Positions 16,289-26,206 of a DNA stretch of 40,252 bases are shown here, one piece after another. Under the pieces are notes generated by a model that made no database searches, had not been told where the DNA came from, and was given only the letters and a program-made list of their open reading frames with translations. How positions within the stretch are numbered: the stretch's first letter is position 1; every line of letters starts with the position of its first letter. A program made the translations under genes and the position numbers. The DNA is from Stentor coeruleus (lineage: Eukaryota > Ciliophora > Heterotrichea > Heterotrichida > Stentoridae). The DNA is taken from NCBI GenBank assembly GCA_001970955.1, contig MPUH01000685.1:1-40252 (forward strand), given 5' to 3'.

Positions 16289-19195
16289 ATGAAAAGTAAA
16301 AGAATCATATCACCCGTAAACCCTACATAGGAGAAAGCAGGCTACGTAGCCAACCTCAGTAAAACCTAATCAGAAATCAGCGACAATCAAATCCTCGCCG
16401 ACGAAGCTAAAGGTTACTTCACACAAATCGGCAAAAAAACCCAAGAAAGTGCAGTCGAAGAAGAAGAAGAACTCGAAGAATCAGAGTAAAAACCAAAAAG
16501 GCTTTTTGCATCCCTTAGCGAACGTATAAACAAAGCCCGTCTTTTACAACTAAGAGAAAAATTCAACCAAGCAGATACAGATCAAGGCGGGGCTTTAGAA
16601 CTAGAAGAATTTGTGGCGGCCTTTGGAGATGTTATTGGTGAAGGGATGTCCAATAAAGAGCTCGTCCAATTATTCATGCGTATTGATACAAATTCAGATG
16701 GATCAATAGACTGGGAAGAATTTATAAACTTCGTCATATTAGAAAATGAAAATTTATCTCATATGCGAGCTGAGCATTGTGAATATGTAAATCCAAAAAT
16801 CCCTGATCCGACAGCATCACAAAAAAATAGTATGCATACAGATATGATAACAAAGCTTCTTATTGCTAATCCTAAAGAAACTGGAGAACCATTTAAGTAT
16901 TTTACAGCAAGTAATGATGGGACTGTAAAAATATGGAATGGGCCAAATATGGTTTTAAATACGACAATTAATGTATCAAAGAATTGGGTAACTAGTATTG
17001 CTTATATAAAAGATTGTGAAAGGCTTGCGGCTGCTACAACAGATAGGTGTATTGCTTTTTATGATTTAAATAGGTCGAATGAAAGTATTTCTACACCGGT
17101 ATCGAGGATTAATGACCTTAAAGGAATCCCGTTGACTATGGATTATATTGATAATAAGAGGATTTTGCTCACTGGAGATGACCAGGGGTATTTAAAACTT
17201 TTTAAATTTGAAGACAATTGGCATATTTGCAACTCGAAAATGGACTGTCATAAAAAAGACTTAACTGAAGAACAGATTTCCCAACTGACTAGAAATGAGA
17301 GGTCGGCTAGAGGTGAAAACCAGAAGAATATTAAAACCCATTATATGGAAAATATGTCAATATTTGAAAATAGTCTACATAAAGCTTGGATTACAAAAGC
17401 ACAGTATATACCTGATATTGAAGGAATACTTACTTGTTCATTAGATAAAAAAATCAAACAGTTTGATTTAGAAAAGAAAAAAGTTAAGTCGACATATAAA
17501 CATCATAAAAAAGGTGTGTTAAGTTTTGTATACTGTCCAGAGCTAAAACTTGTTGCATCATGTGGCGAAGAACGAAGAATTTCTCTTTGGGACCCTTATA
17601 GTAAGACTATTTCTTTAGGAAACCCTCCAACTCATAATTCAGCGGTAATAGATTTAGCTCTTAATCAAGACAAAAATCAATTAATTTCTTTAGGTACAGA
17701 CAAAGTGGTCAAAGTTTGGGACATGCGAACTTTCCAGTGTGTCCAAACAATAGCCGACCAAACAACATACCGGCCTGAAAATCGTCTAACCGGTCTTTAT
17801 TTTAACCCCCGAATCAACTCATTAGTTTTAACAAGTAAAAAAATCAATATTTGGCCTTTTAAAGCTACGGAAGAAATGCCGACAAGTCATGATTCTAATG
17901 TTACAAGCGTGCTTTTTAATAAAAATTTCTCTTGTGTGATATCAGGAGATGAAGAATCTAGTGTGCATATTTGGGATATCTATGAAGGAAAACTAACTTT
18001 TAAATTTACTGATGCCCATAGTACCAATCGTATTACAGCCATGTCATTAGATAGTTCAGGTAGAAGATTGATAACAGGAGCTCATGATGGGAGTATAAAA
18101 ATGTGGAATTTCAACAATGGGCAATGTTTAAGGGAATTCAATTATGACCATGAGCCTAAAGAAGTATCAAAATTAGCTTTTATTGGTAATGATAATACAA
18201 GTAAAATACAACAAATTATATCAGTTGGATGGGATAAATGTCTTTATATTTGGCCTGATGAAAATGAACCTATAATCTCTTGGAGTAAATGCTTACCAAC
18301 TCAAAACCATGCAGGCCATACTGATGATGTTTTATCACTTACATACTGCGCAAAAGATAGGCTTATTGTTACAGGTGGACAATTAGGTCAAATTATAGCT
18401 TGGCATATTGAAACTGGATTCCCAAAAGCTTATCTTCATGAACTTGATTCAACTTTACTTAGTACTCATACTGGAGATCCTAAAGCAGTTGAAGAATTAG
18501 TTTATTCATCTGTTATAAGCAAATTAATATCTGTAAGTGCAGATAATCGTATAAGGTTTTGGGAAACAAAAGATATTTGTTTACATAAAAGTATTGCATT
18601 TGAAAACATAAGCGAACTTATAACCTGTGCATGTTTAGGACCTTCAGAAACTATTTTGGTCACTGGTGATGAAGGGGGTAATGTTCGGGTTATTAGTTTA
18701 GTTCCGATAAGTTCAACGAATATTTTATATTATTTCAATGCTCATAAGACAAGCATAACAAATGTTTCACTTTTTGTCACTGAAGAAAACCCAACAACAC
18801 TTTTAATGACTACAGGGGTAAGTCGTAATATAAAGATTTTTAATGAAAGAGGTAATTATTTAGGCTATCTTGGACAAAACAAACCTTGGAATATAAGAGC
18901 ACCAGGTAGTCAAGCCCGACAGCCAAAGTCTTCACCAGTATTTCATAAAGGAAACTCAGTAAAAAAACCTATAAGCGAATGGGAAAAAGCTAGGCAAAAA
19001 CCTAAAGCTGAAAAATTCAAAAATAAAGACTCAACTGAATCAACAAGAATCGACTCTATATCCTCAGGGGTTTTTAGAGGTATAGATATTGATAAGCATA
19101 GAGTTGAACATATTCCTTCATCTTTACATGAAAGTTTTAAAGTTAAGACTGGAAAAGATATTATTTTATCAGTGAATGAGGTTAAGAGATTATAG
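16289..19195 (+). CDS. EF-hand plus WD40-repeat protein (three 15-nt introns)
   Basis: The exons are 16289-16315, 16331-16358, 16374-16485 and 16501-19195, giving 953 aa. After a Glu-rich stretch (about 46-54) come two EF-hands: calcium loops DTDQGGALELEE (81-92) and DTNSDGSIDWEE (118-129), with acidic residues at the binding positions. From about 165 to 890 there is a long run of WD40 repeats, for example IHIWD, IKMWNF, VKVWDM and ISLWDP. The layout matches WDR49/WDR64/EFCAB8-type proteins, which are mostly linked to cilia; the role here is inferred. A reading that begins at the GTG at 16613 would lose the first EF-hand; the three introns restore a continuous frame to an ATG. PUS1 follows after 23 bp on the same strand. 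Confidence 0.88.
16316..16330 (+). other. 15-nt intron 1 of EF-hand/WD40 gene
   Basis: The intron reads GTAAACCCTACATAG and is phase 0, after the ninth codon. Retention gives an in-frame TAG. A is at position 10. Confidence 0.88.
16359..16373 (+). other. 15-nt intron 2 of EF-hand/WD40 gene
   Basis: The intron reads GTAAAACCTAATCAG and is phase 1. Retention puts TAA in frame. A is at position 10. Only 28 coding bases separate it from intron 1. Confidence 0.87.
16486..16500 (+). other. 15-nt intron 3 of EF-hand/WD40 gene
   Basis: The intron reads GTAAAAACCAAAAAG and is phase 2. Retention gives GAG TAA. The 3' end is AAG instead of TAG or CAG; the frame on both sides supports it. A is at position 10. 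Confidence 0.85.
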
Positions 19196-19218
19196 TTTGA
19201 AATAAGTAAGTTTTATTA

Positions 19219-20166
19219 ATGGAAACGATATCTAAGAAAAAAACAGCCTTACTTTTTGCGTATAATGGGGCTGGGTTTAATGGAAGTCAGATCCAAAAAG
19301 AACATGAAGGTGTTAGGACTGTTGAAGCTGAACTACAAAATGCTTTATTTAAGTCTAGATGTATATCATCAGATAATTTCGGGTTTTTAAATAAAGTCGG
19401 ATGGACCCGAGCTTCAAGAACAGATAAAGGTGTACATGCCCTTTGTGCGGTGGCTGCAATGAAAATGCTATGGAGGATAAATTCTTGTGAAGAAATCTTA
19501 GATGAGATTAATAGTAATCTGCCTTCAGATATAAGAATGATATCTTTAAAACTTGCCACAAATGCTTTTAATGCGAAAAACTTAGCTTCTTTTAGAGAAT
19601 ATCAATATTTGTTCCCATTAACTCCTTTAAGAAGTATTTTTTCTTCACAAGAGACTATAGAAAAAATAAACATCATAGCAAAAAAATTTTATGGGACTCA
19701 TTCATTTCATAATTACACAAGGGATATTTTGCCAGGTAAACCTGAAGCGAAAAGGTATGTGATAAAATTTGAATTAGAAACTAATCCTGTTGTATATGAG
19801 AATTCAGAGTATATAAAGTTTATAATAACAGGTCAAAGTTTTTTATATCATCAAATAAGAAAGATGATTGGGATGACAGTTTCTGTATTTGCAGGGAAAA
19901 TGCAGGATTGTGATGTAGAAAAAAGTTTTGCTGATGATAATTTTGTTGTCCCATTAGCTCCTGCTGAAGGGTTATCGTTGGGGAGAGTTCATTTTACAGT
20001 TTATAATAAAAAACAGCAACATAGACCGATTTTGATTACTGATGAGGAGGAGAAAAAAATTGATGATTTTTATAAACAGTCGATACTTCCTACGATACAT
20101 TTATCAAGACCTGTATTCCAACAGTGGGTTGATAGTGAATTATTCCCTTTAGGTGTTATTACTTAA
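19219..20166 (+). CDS. tRNA pseudouridine synthase, TruA/PUS1 family
   Basis: The protein has 315 aa. The start FAYNGAGFNGSQIQ (about 13-26) matches the TruA-family opening Y-x-G-x-x-F-x-G-x-Q. The catalytic motif is RASRTDKGVHA with the nucleophilic Asp D69. Later family blocks include FRKY-like FREYQY, F-x-G-x-HSFHNYT and GQSFLYHQIRKMIG, where the Arg and Lys contact RNA. Eukaryotic PUS1 makes pseudouridine at several tRNA sites and in some mRNAs and snRNAs. The length is shorter than human PUS1 (427 aa), mainly from a short N-terminus; no mitochondrial signal is seen. The ATG lies 23 bp after the stop of the EF-hand/WD40 gene, so its promoter must lie within that gene or the two share a transcript. 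Confidence 0.92.
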   Translation: METISKKKTALLFAYNGAGFNGSQIQKEHEGVRTVEAELQNALFKSRCISSDNFGFLNKVGWTRASRTDKGVHALCAVAAMKMLWRINSCEEILDEINSNLPSDIRMISLKLATNAFNAKNLASFREYQYLFPLTPLRSIFSSQETIEKINIIAKKFYGTHSFHNYTRDILPGKPEAKRYVIKFELETNPVVYENSEYIKFIITGQSFLYHQIRKMIGMTVSVFAGKMQDCDVEKSFADDNFVVPLAPAEGLSLGRVHFTVYNKKQQHRPILITDEEEKKIDDFYKQSILPTIHLSRPVFQQWVDSELFPLGVIT

Positions 20167-21071
20167 TAAAATAAATCTTTTAGTGAATTTTACTTTAGGA
20201 TCTTAGAGCTTAAGAGTTTTTATATAAAGTAAAAATCATGGTTTTTAAGTCAGGCTTGCAAAAAAGAGAGAAGTATTTTAGGAATTTTTTATGAGAAAGT
20301 TAAATTGGATTAGCTTTTAATGAGACTAAAATATACAGAAATTAGTTTTTAAAATTATTGTAAAAATTCAATGATATGAGAAATATGGAACTATTATTAA
20401 GAGTTAAGGTGAAATTATTAAGATGTTTTTAAAGAGATAAAATATGTTTTATGAATTGAATAGTATTGAAAATTTTATTAGATATTTGACATGAAAAGTG
20501 GGATTGCGAATTGAAAAGGTTGGATTGTAGTTATTTAACAAAATTATACATACATAAAATAGTATATTTAAATTTTGTTTTAAATTTTTAAATGGAAATA
20601 TGGATTCTTAAAATGAAGTTGAAAAAAAAAAACTGAAGATGCATTTGGAGATATGAAAATGCTAAGCAAAGAGATTATAGAATATTAAGATAACTATAAT
20701 TTTGGTCAGGAATATATTTGCCTAAATTGTGATAAGGTGCTATGGTAATCAAGGTAAAATATAAAAATTAAATTCAGAAAAACTGTCATCATAAAATATA
20801 ATCGTTTCAAAATACGGAAAAGTTTTCAAAAAAGTCCCAATAAATACAAAATCAAAAAGGAAAACACTTTTCTATGAAACTAATAAAAATAAATATATAA
20901 GCTGTATAAAACGAAAACTTATCATATTATTTTTTTAAATGCAACTAATATTTAGTATGAAAAATCATTTGCTTATAGGTTTCTATATTTATTATTTTAC
21001 TGTCTTAATTTTAAACGTCAATAAAGTTTTAATTGTCTATCAAATCTTCTCATTATTTATCTATTGCAAAA
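20167..21071. other. Intergenic spacer with skew flip
   Basis: About 900 bp, very AT-rich, G over C to about 20750 and C over G from about 20760 to the next gene. It has many near-coding but frame-broken stretches; no gene or RNA could be supported. Confidence 0.5.
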
Positions 21072-22808
21072 ATGTCTTATGCTTCTTCAAATCCTATTCT
21101 GCTAAAAGCCAGTGATATACACTTTAAAGGGATCAAGAACGCTAAAAAATTTCGCAAAACTTTTAAATCCCAGTTCCTCAACTCATCTTATTTAGTCAGT
21201 AGAGACTTTCAAGACCGAATACCTATTTTACCTGATATAATAATCCCAGATCGAAAGCCAATCCACGGTAGAGCAGTCCTAATGAAAACTCGTACCCTGC
21301 CTATGATAAAAGTCAACGAACCAGAAAGTGAAATTAAATCACAAATATATCATTACGAGCCTCAATCCTCAGATAAAATCTTCATGCCACTCTCTAATTC
21401 AGTTATCTCAATGGAAAAACTCATAAAAACCTCAGTTAAAAAAATAAAACTTCAATCCCTCCTACCTCCAGAGCATAAAAAATCTTCAGTAGAAGAAGTC
21501 CGCATAGAAATTACAAACTGTGACGATACAACTTATAACAGCCCTACAATCATAAACACAATGCCTAATAATTATCTTTTCCCTCAAATCCGAAGCCCTA
21601 GTAGTATGCATTTACAAAACTCAAGCAGTAGAATAACATTATCACCAGTAGCAAGTCGTTCTTCATCAGTAATAGATCGCAAAGAGCAAAACGAAGACCC
21701 ATTTTTCTATGCAAACCTCTTGAAAAACCTAAACTTCAGTTCTTTTAACTGTATTTTAGAAGGACTTGTTGAACCCCACAACAATACATTTCCCTATTAT
21801 GTCCGGGTAATGAAGATCATATCAAAAGTCAAACCAAAAGAAAAAAAAATCATATACAAAAAACCAAAATGCTATAATCAATGCAATTGTAACACAATAA
21901 ACTATAGCGAACAAAATGAAAAATATCAAAACCCACAAAGAAAAATAGTTAAAGTCCCAAATTTAGATGATGTAAAAAAATATATCCCTGGACTTAAATG
22001 TATAAAACTAGATCCTCAACCTGTGATTTATGAAGATTATATAATAGTTTTGAATTTTGAAGGAGTACTTGGGTCACATATATCAGAAATATGTATAAAA
22101 CCAGGGACTTTAAAAAATATAAAAAAACTTGGGGAGTTTTTCAGAATCGTTTTAATCTTACAAACAACAGATGAAAAAATGATGGCGATTATGTCGATAT
22201 TCCAAGGACTAGGTATTAATCTTAGTGGAGTTTATCTACGTAAGGATGTTTATAAGAATATCCAATTAAGCAAACTTTTAGACTATTCACTGATTTATGA
22301 GGATTTTTCTATACAAGACCCAGAAAGACAAGTTGTGATTATAGCTTCACATAGATATATGGAAGATATTGAAAGTAATCCTTCTGTTGTTATCAGTTCA
22401 AAAAGTGGACTTTCTTATAAACTAAATATAGAAAGGTCACCTTTACCTTGTGATATTTATAAAAATCCTCCAGTGACGATTCTTATGCCTAATTATCAAA
22501 TTAAAAGTACTTCTGATATACTTAAAAAACTACTTATTCAAATGGAATTTATAGGGAAATTTGAATATCATAAAAACCTTTTGAACTTTAGAAACATGCT
22601 TATAAGTCCGAATTATATTGTTGTGAGGAGTATGGTAATTCATGAAATACTTGCAGAGTTTTTTGGGGTAAATAGGAAAAGGGCATTAAAAACTATGATG
22701 CAGATAAAAGATAGTCATAGTAAATATGCTGCTTATTGCAAACTGCATGACAAGCATTTAGTTCGGTATTTTGATACATTTTATGAGAACATATTCGTAA
22801 TAAATTAA
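21072..22808 (+). CDS. HAD/FCP1-like protein lacking catalytic aspartates
   Basis: The protein has 578 aa from the ATG; an earlier in-frame TTG at 21033 is not a likely start. Residues 1-310 are Ser/Pro/Lys-rich with no recognised domain, apart from a short Cys cluster near 267-274. Residues about 320-435 follow the layout of the FCP1/NLI-interacting HAD domain: a hydrophobic strand, a motif I position, KPGTL, a FRIVLILQTT strand with the motif II Thr, YLRKDVY, YEDFSIQDPERQVVIIASHRY. However, motif I D-x-D-x-T/V is here N-F-E-G-V (N328, E330), so the phospho-accepting Asp is missing. Known FCP1-type enzymes dephosphorylate the RNA polymerase II tail or other Ser/Thr sites; this one would be a pseudophosphatase. 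The fold call is pattern-based and moderate. Confidence 0.6.
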   Translation: MSYASSNPILLKASDIHFKGIKNAKKFRKTFKSQFLNSSYLVSRDFQDRIPILPDIIIPDRKPIHGRAVLMKTRTLPMIKVNEPESEIKSQIYHYEPQSSDKIFMPLSNSVISMEKLIKTSVKKIKLQSLLPPEHKKSSVEEVRIEITNCDDTTYNSPTIINTMPNNYLFPQIRSPSSMHLQNSSSRITLSPVASRSSSVIDRKEQNEDPFFYANLLKNLNFSSFNCILEGLVEPHNNTFPYYVRVMKIISKVKPKEKKIIYKKPKCYNQCNCNTINYSEQNEKYQNPQRKIVKVPNLDDVKKYIPGLKCIKLDPQPVIYEDYIIVLNFEGVLGSHISEICIKPGTLKNIKKLGEFFRIVLILQTTDEKMMAIMSIFQGLGINLSGVYLRKDVYKNIQLSKLLDYSLIYEDFSIQDPERQVVIIASHRYMEDIESNPSVVISSKSGLSYKLNIERSPLPCDIYKNPPVTILMPNYQIKSTSDILKKLLIQMEFIGKFEYHKNLLNFRNMLISPNYIVVRSMVIHEILAEFFGVNRKRALKTMMQIKDSHSKYAAYCKLHDKHLVRYFDTFYENIFVIN

Positions 22809-23284
22809 TAATATTGTAAGAAAGTTTTCGAGGTGGTGAAAGTTTTGGGGTAAGTTTATATTGGGTGTTTTTATATGGGTAAAAATTAGAATATCGGTTT
22901 AGGGACATTTGTTGTAATTATTTGGGTTTTGATAGGATGAATTTAATGGAGTTATGATATGATTAGAAAAATATTATCATCTGTATAAAATAATATCATT
23001 AATATCAACTATCAAAGACTTAGCCTAAGTAATTTCATTTGAATCAAGTTCTATAAACAGTATCTAAAGCAAAAACTCATATAAACCTACAAAAAAAAAA
23101 TTCTTACAAATATAGCATGACAAAAAAAACTAAATTTTTTTTCCTAAAGCTTACGACAAAAGTACAAATTATCCCTTACTAAAAATCTTAATAATTCCTA
23201 TAATTTTTATTCAAATCCTTTCTAATCCATTATACCATAACCATCATACTAAATAAAGTCCGTAACTTTTAATGATAAAAAATA
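22809..23284. other. Intergenic spacer with skew flip
   Basis: The plus strand is G-rich to about 22960 and C-rich from 22980 to the next ATG. A 13-bp palindrome ACTTAGCCTAAGT lies at 23018-23030. No gene seen. Confidence 0.5.
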
Positions 23285-24490
23285 ATGGTATTCAGATCAA
23301 CCTTCAGGAATTATTCCCTGCTTGAGCATCAAGCTAAGCAATTCCTCAGAGATTCTGGAGTACTGGTCCAAAAAGGTTCTGTTGGTAACACAGCAGGTCT
23401 TTGTAAAGATATCGCTGCTTCTCTAAGGTCACCATACATAGTAAAAGCTAATGTTCCAGTTGGAGGTCGTGGCAAAGGTACTTTATCAAGTGGTCTTAAA
23501 GGAGGAGTGCAATTCTGTGACACTCCTCAAAAGGTTGAAAATGTAGCTAAACAGATGATTGGATATAAACTTGTAACTAAACAAACTCAAGGTGATGGGG
23601 TTTTCGTAGAGAATTTGCTGGTTTTAGAAGAAGTTGATATTCTTTCACAAAAATATGTAGCTTTTGTATTAGATAGACAATTAGGAGGTGCTGCTGTTAT
23701 TTATTCTAGAGAAGGTGGGATGGAAATTGAAGAAGTCGCAGCTAAAAACCCAGAAAGTGTGAAGATTGAAGCTATGAAAAATATGAGCAGAACTAAAGCT
23801 ATTGAAATCGCAAATTATTTAGGTGTGCCTAAGGATCAAGAAGAACAGGCAGGGAATGATTTGATGAGACTTTATGAGATTTTTAGAACTAAAGATGCTG
23901 TGCAATTAGAAATCAATCCTTGGGCTGTGACTCCAAAAGGAGTATATTGTGTAGATGCCAAAATAAGCATAGATGATAATGCTCTTTATAAACACTCAGA
24001 AATACAAGCTTTTAAAGCCGAAGCTGAAAAAGGTCATGTTTCATGTGAGACTGAAGCTGAAAAAAATGGGCTTAACTATGTTGGTCTAACAGGGAATATA
24101 GGCTGCATGGTTAATGGTGCAGGACTTGCTATGGCTACAATGGACTTAATCAAATTACGTGGAGGAGCCCCAGCTAATTTCCTTGATTTAGGTGGTGGTG
24201 CTAATGAAAAGCAGATTTTCAAAGCTTTTGAAATTCTTTTCAGTAATTCACATCTGAAATCCGTTCTTGTGAATATATTTGGAGGTATTGTTCGTTGTGA
24301 TCTTATTGCTAATGCTCTTGTTAAAGCTAAAGATGAACTTGGATTCCCTTGCCCTGTTGTTGTTAGATTACAAGGAACTAATGCGGATATTGCTCAGAAA
24401 GTTATAAATGAAGCAAAAAGCGATAAATTGTTTAGTGAATTAGACTCAGAAAAAGCAGCTGGAATGGCTGTGAAGTTGGCTGGTAATTAG
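23285..24490 (+). CDS. Succinyl-CoA ligase beta subunit, mitochondrial
   Basis: The protein has 401 aa. The N-terminus MVFRSTFRNYSLLEHQAKQF is short, basic and hydroxylated like a mitochondrial targeting sequence and runs directly into the conserved LLEHQAK start of the enzyme. An ATP-grasp domain covers about 10-235: nucleotide loop VGGRGKG (59-65), EINPWA (209-214) and VDAK (223-226) for metal binding. The CoA-ligase domain follows from about 265, with GLTGNIGCMVNGAGLAM and FLDLGGGAN. The enzyme converts succinyl-CoA and NDP to succinate and NTP in the citric acid cycle with an alpha subunit that carries the phospho-His; that subunit is not in this window. ATP or GTP preference cannot be decided here. 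The stop is TAG. Confidence 0.95.
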   Translation: MVFRSTFRNYSLLEHQAKQFLRDSGVLVQKGSVGNTAGLCKDIAASLRSPYIVKANVPVGGRGKGTLSSGLKGGVQFCDTPQKVENVAKQMIGYKLVTKQTQGDGVFVENLLVLEEVDILSQKYVAFVLDRQLGGAAVIYSREGGMEIEEVAAKNPESVKIEAMKNMSRTKAIEIANYLGVPKDQEEQAGNDLMRLYEIFRTKDAVQLEINPWAVTPKGVYCVDAKISIDDNALYKHSEIQAFKAEAEKGHVSCETEAEKNGLNYVGLTGNIGCMVNGAGLAMATMDLIKLRGGAPANFLDLGGGANEKQIFKAFEILFSNSHLKSVLVNIFGGIVRCDLIANALVKAKDELGFPCPVVVRLQGTNADIAQKVINEAKSDKLFSELDSEKAAGMAVKLAGN

Positions 24491-25993
24491 TTAAGAAGTT
24501 TTATTAGAAGTTTTAAGATGAGGTAAATATTATTTTTTATGTTTATTGGGTTTGTAATGTTAATGATAAAGGAAAAAGTTTGGGTTTAGAGGAGTATTAA
24601 AATGGGTATGAGTTTTTTTACTGGGATAATTGTGATGCTGGTTTAATGATAATGCTTTAAGACTTTTATAGGAGTGATAATGATTTATGATGCTAAAAAG
24701 TATTTTGCTATTTATATATGATGTGCTAGTTTAATTTTTGTGATTGGGGTCATTGGGTATATACTCAAGTGTGTTTATTCAACTTGAATACTTTGTGTTT
24801 ATATATATTATAATTTTAGGTATTCATAATATAAAATTAGAAATTAACATCAAGTTAGGTCTTGGTTTGATTAAAAGATTTCTAAAATATACGCTTTGGC
24901 GATTTAAAATATTTTTTTAGTATGCAATTATAAGATAAAAATCTAAGTATATATATACTCGGCATACAGAGAGTTTTTCTCGTATTTGTATTTTATACGA
25001 ATAAAATATATTAGAAAATTTCTTGAAGAGAAATTGTATTTCACAACAAGCAAACTTAATCAAATTCCAAAATGATGTAATATAATATAATTTTATCCAA
25101 ATTATAAGATATAAGAAAATTGTTGTCTAATTGTACTACTTAATATTTGCAACATTGAACAGATTCTCTTTACACAACAATTAAGTATATAAGACTTTAT
25201 CAAAGTCCTCACTTATTACAAATATAAATATTCTATTAAGATTTCATCTAATATTAAGCATTAAGCTATTATACCTTAATAGAAATACTAATAATTGTCT
25301 TGATTTCGAAATTCAGAAAGCTAGTTTTTACTTGTTTTTGAAAAAACCTAAACACAATTTTTGGTTTTAATTTTCATAGCTATTGCTTTTATTGTAATTA
25401 AGCAAAAATACGTTTCTTCTGTTTATTATAAAAATATAATTATCATTAGCATGCATTTACTATCAAAATATTCTTGTAAAAACAAAAAAAATTAAAACTG
25501 GTCTTAACATTATACAATAAAATAAGGAGGGTTACATTTTAAAAAAATTTACATCTAAATTTGCATTTTTTATTAAAATATTTTGGCAAAGTATCTATTC
25601 TTTTAAGTAATTAATCAAGAAAGCATCTATTCTTTTAAGTATTTAATCTAGAAAATAATTTGCTTATAAGATGCTATGATTAGAAAATATATCAAAATAT
25701 AATAATTTATTCCTAAATAAGTAAAAGAATCTGATCACATCATTCTGTTCATGTGAAAAAGATAGGAAAGTGTATAATTTATTTGTAAACCAAGCCAAAA
25801 GTGTAAAAAAATAGTTTGCATTGCTTGTAAATACAAAAAATTGGGTAATTTAGCAAGCAAAGGGATTAGCAGATGACTATAATTTATTGATATTCTTTCA
25901 AACAATTAAAATTTTAATTGCTCGCTCAAGCTAATTAGTATATGCATATATCAAAATTTTCATGATTTAGCCTGCTGAGTTACATTTTTTAAT
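24491..25993. other. AT-rich intergenic region with small repeats
   Basis: About 1.5 kb of very AT-rich DNA, G-biased on the plus strand to about 24780. Several short self-complementary stretches lie near 24980-25060. A 32-bp tandem duplication lies at 25593-25656. No long open frame, tRNA or recognised RNA was found. Confidence 0.5.
25593..25656. repeat. Two-copy tandem repeat, 32-bp unit
   Basis: The unit starts ATCTATTCTTTTAAGT; copies at 25593-25624 and 25625-25656 differ at a few positions near their ends. The surrounding DNA is non-coding. It looks like a simple local duplication. Confidence 0.7.
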
Positions 25994-26206
25994 ATGAATA
26001 TGGGTTGCGCTTCAATAAAATCACATGCCATGAAAGCAGAAGTCAAAACCAATGCCAAACTTAGCTTAACAGTATCAAAACGAATTAAAATGCATCACAA
26101 AATCAAACTTTACAAGAGAAATGTTCTTGCAACAATTTTTGAAGTCACAGAGAATATGGAGTCATCATATTCATTTAACCTATCTGAAATTCCAACAGCA
26201 TCATAG
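25994..26206 (+). CDS. Small hypothetical basic protein, possible acylated N-terminus
   Basis: The frame gives 70 aa, ATG to TAG. It has clearly more G+C than the very AT-rich DNA on both sides, which supports coding. A second ATG at 26000 would give MGCASIKS at the N-terminus, a Gly-Cys start seen in myristoylated and palmitoylated proteins, although Ser is at position 5 and not at the preferred position 6. The rest is Lys-rich with no recognised domain. The gene stands alone in a 2.6-kb AT-rich region. It may be longer if introns join further exons that I could not find. Confidence 0.45.
   Translation: MNMGCASIKSHAMKAEVKTNAKLSLTVSKRIKMHHKIKLYKRNVLATIFEVTENMESSYSFNLSEIPTAS

Noticed and set aside
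16613..19195. GTG start for the EF-hand/WD40 gene
   Set aside because: The coding frame and an EF-hand continue upstream through three 15-nt introns to an ATG at 16289.
21033..21071. TTG start for the HAD-like gene, and TTG at 34467 for the helicase
   Set aside because: Eukaryotic nuclear genes start at ATG, and a good ATG follows 39 and 12 bases downstream.
23018..23030. 13-bp palindrome ACTTAGCCTAAGT
   Set aside because: A single short palindrome with no second copy; not enough to call a site.
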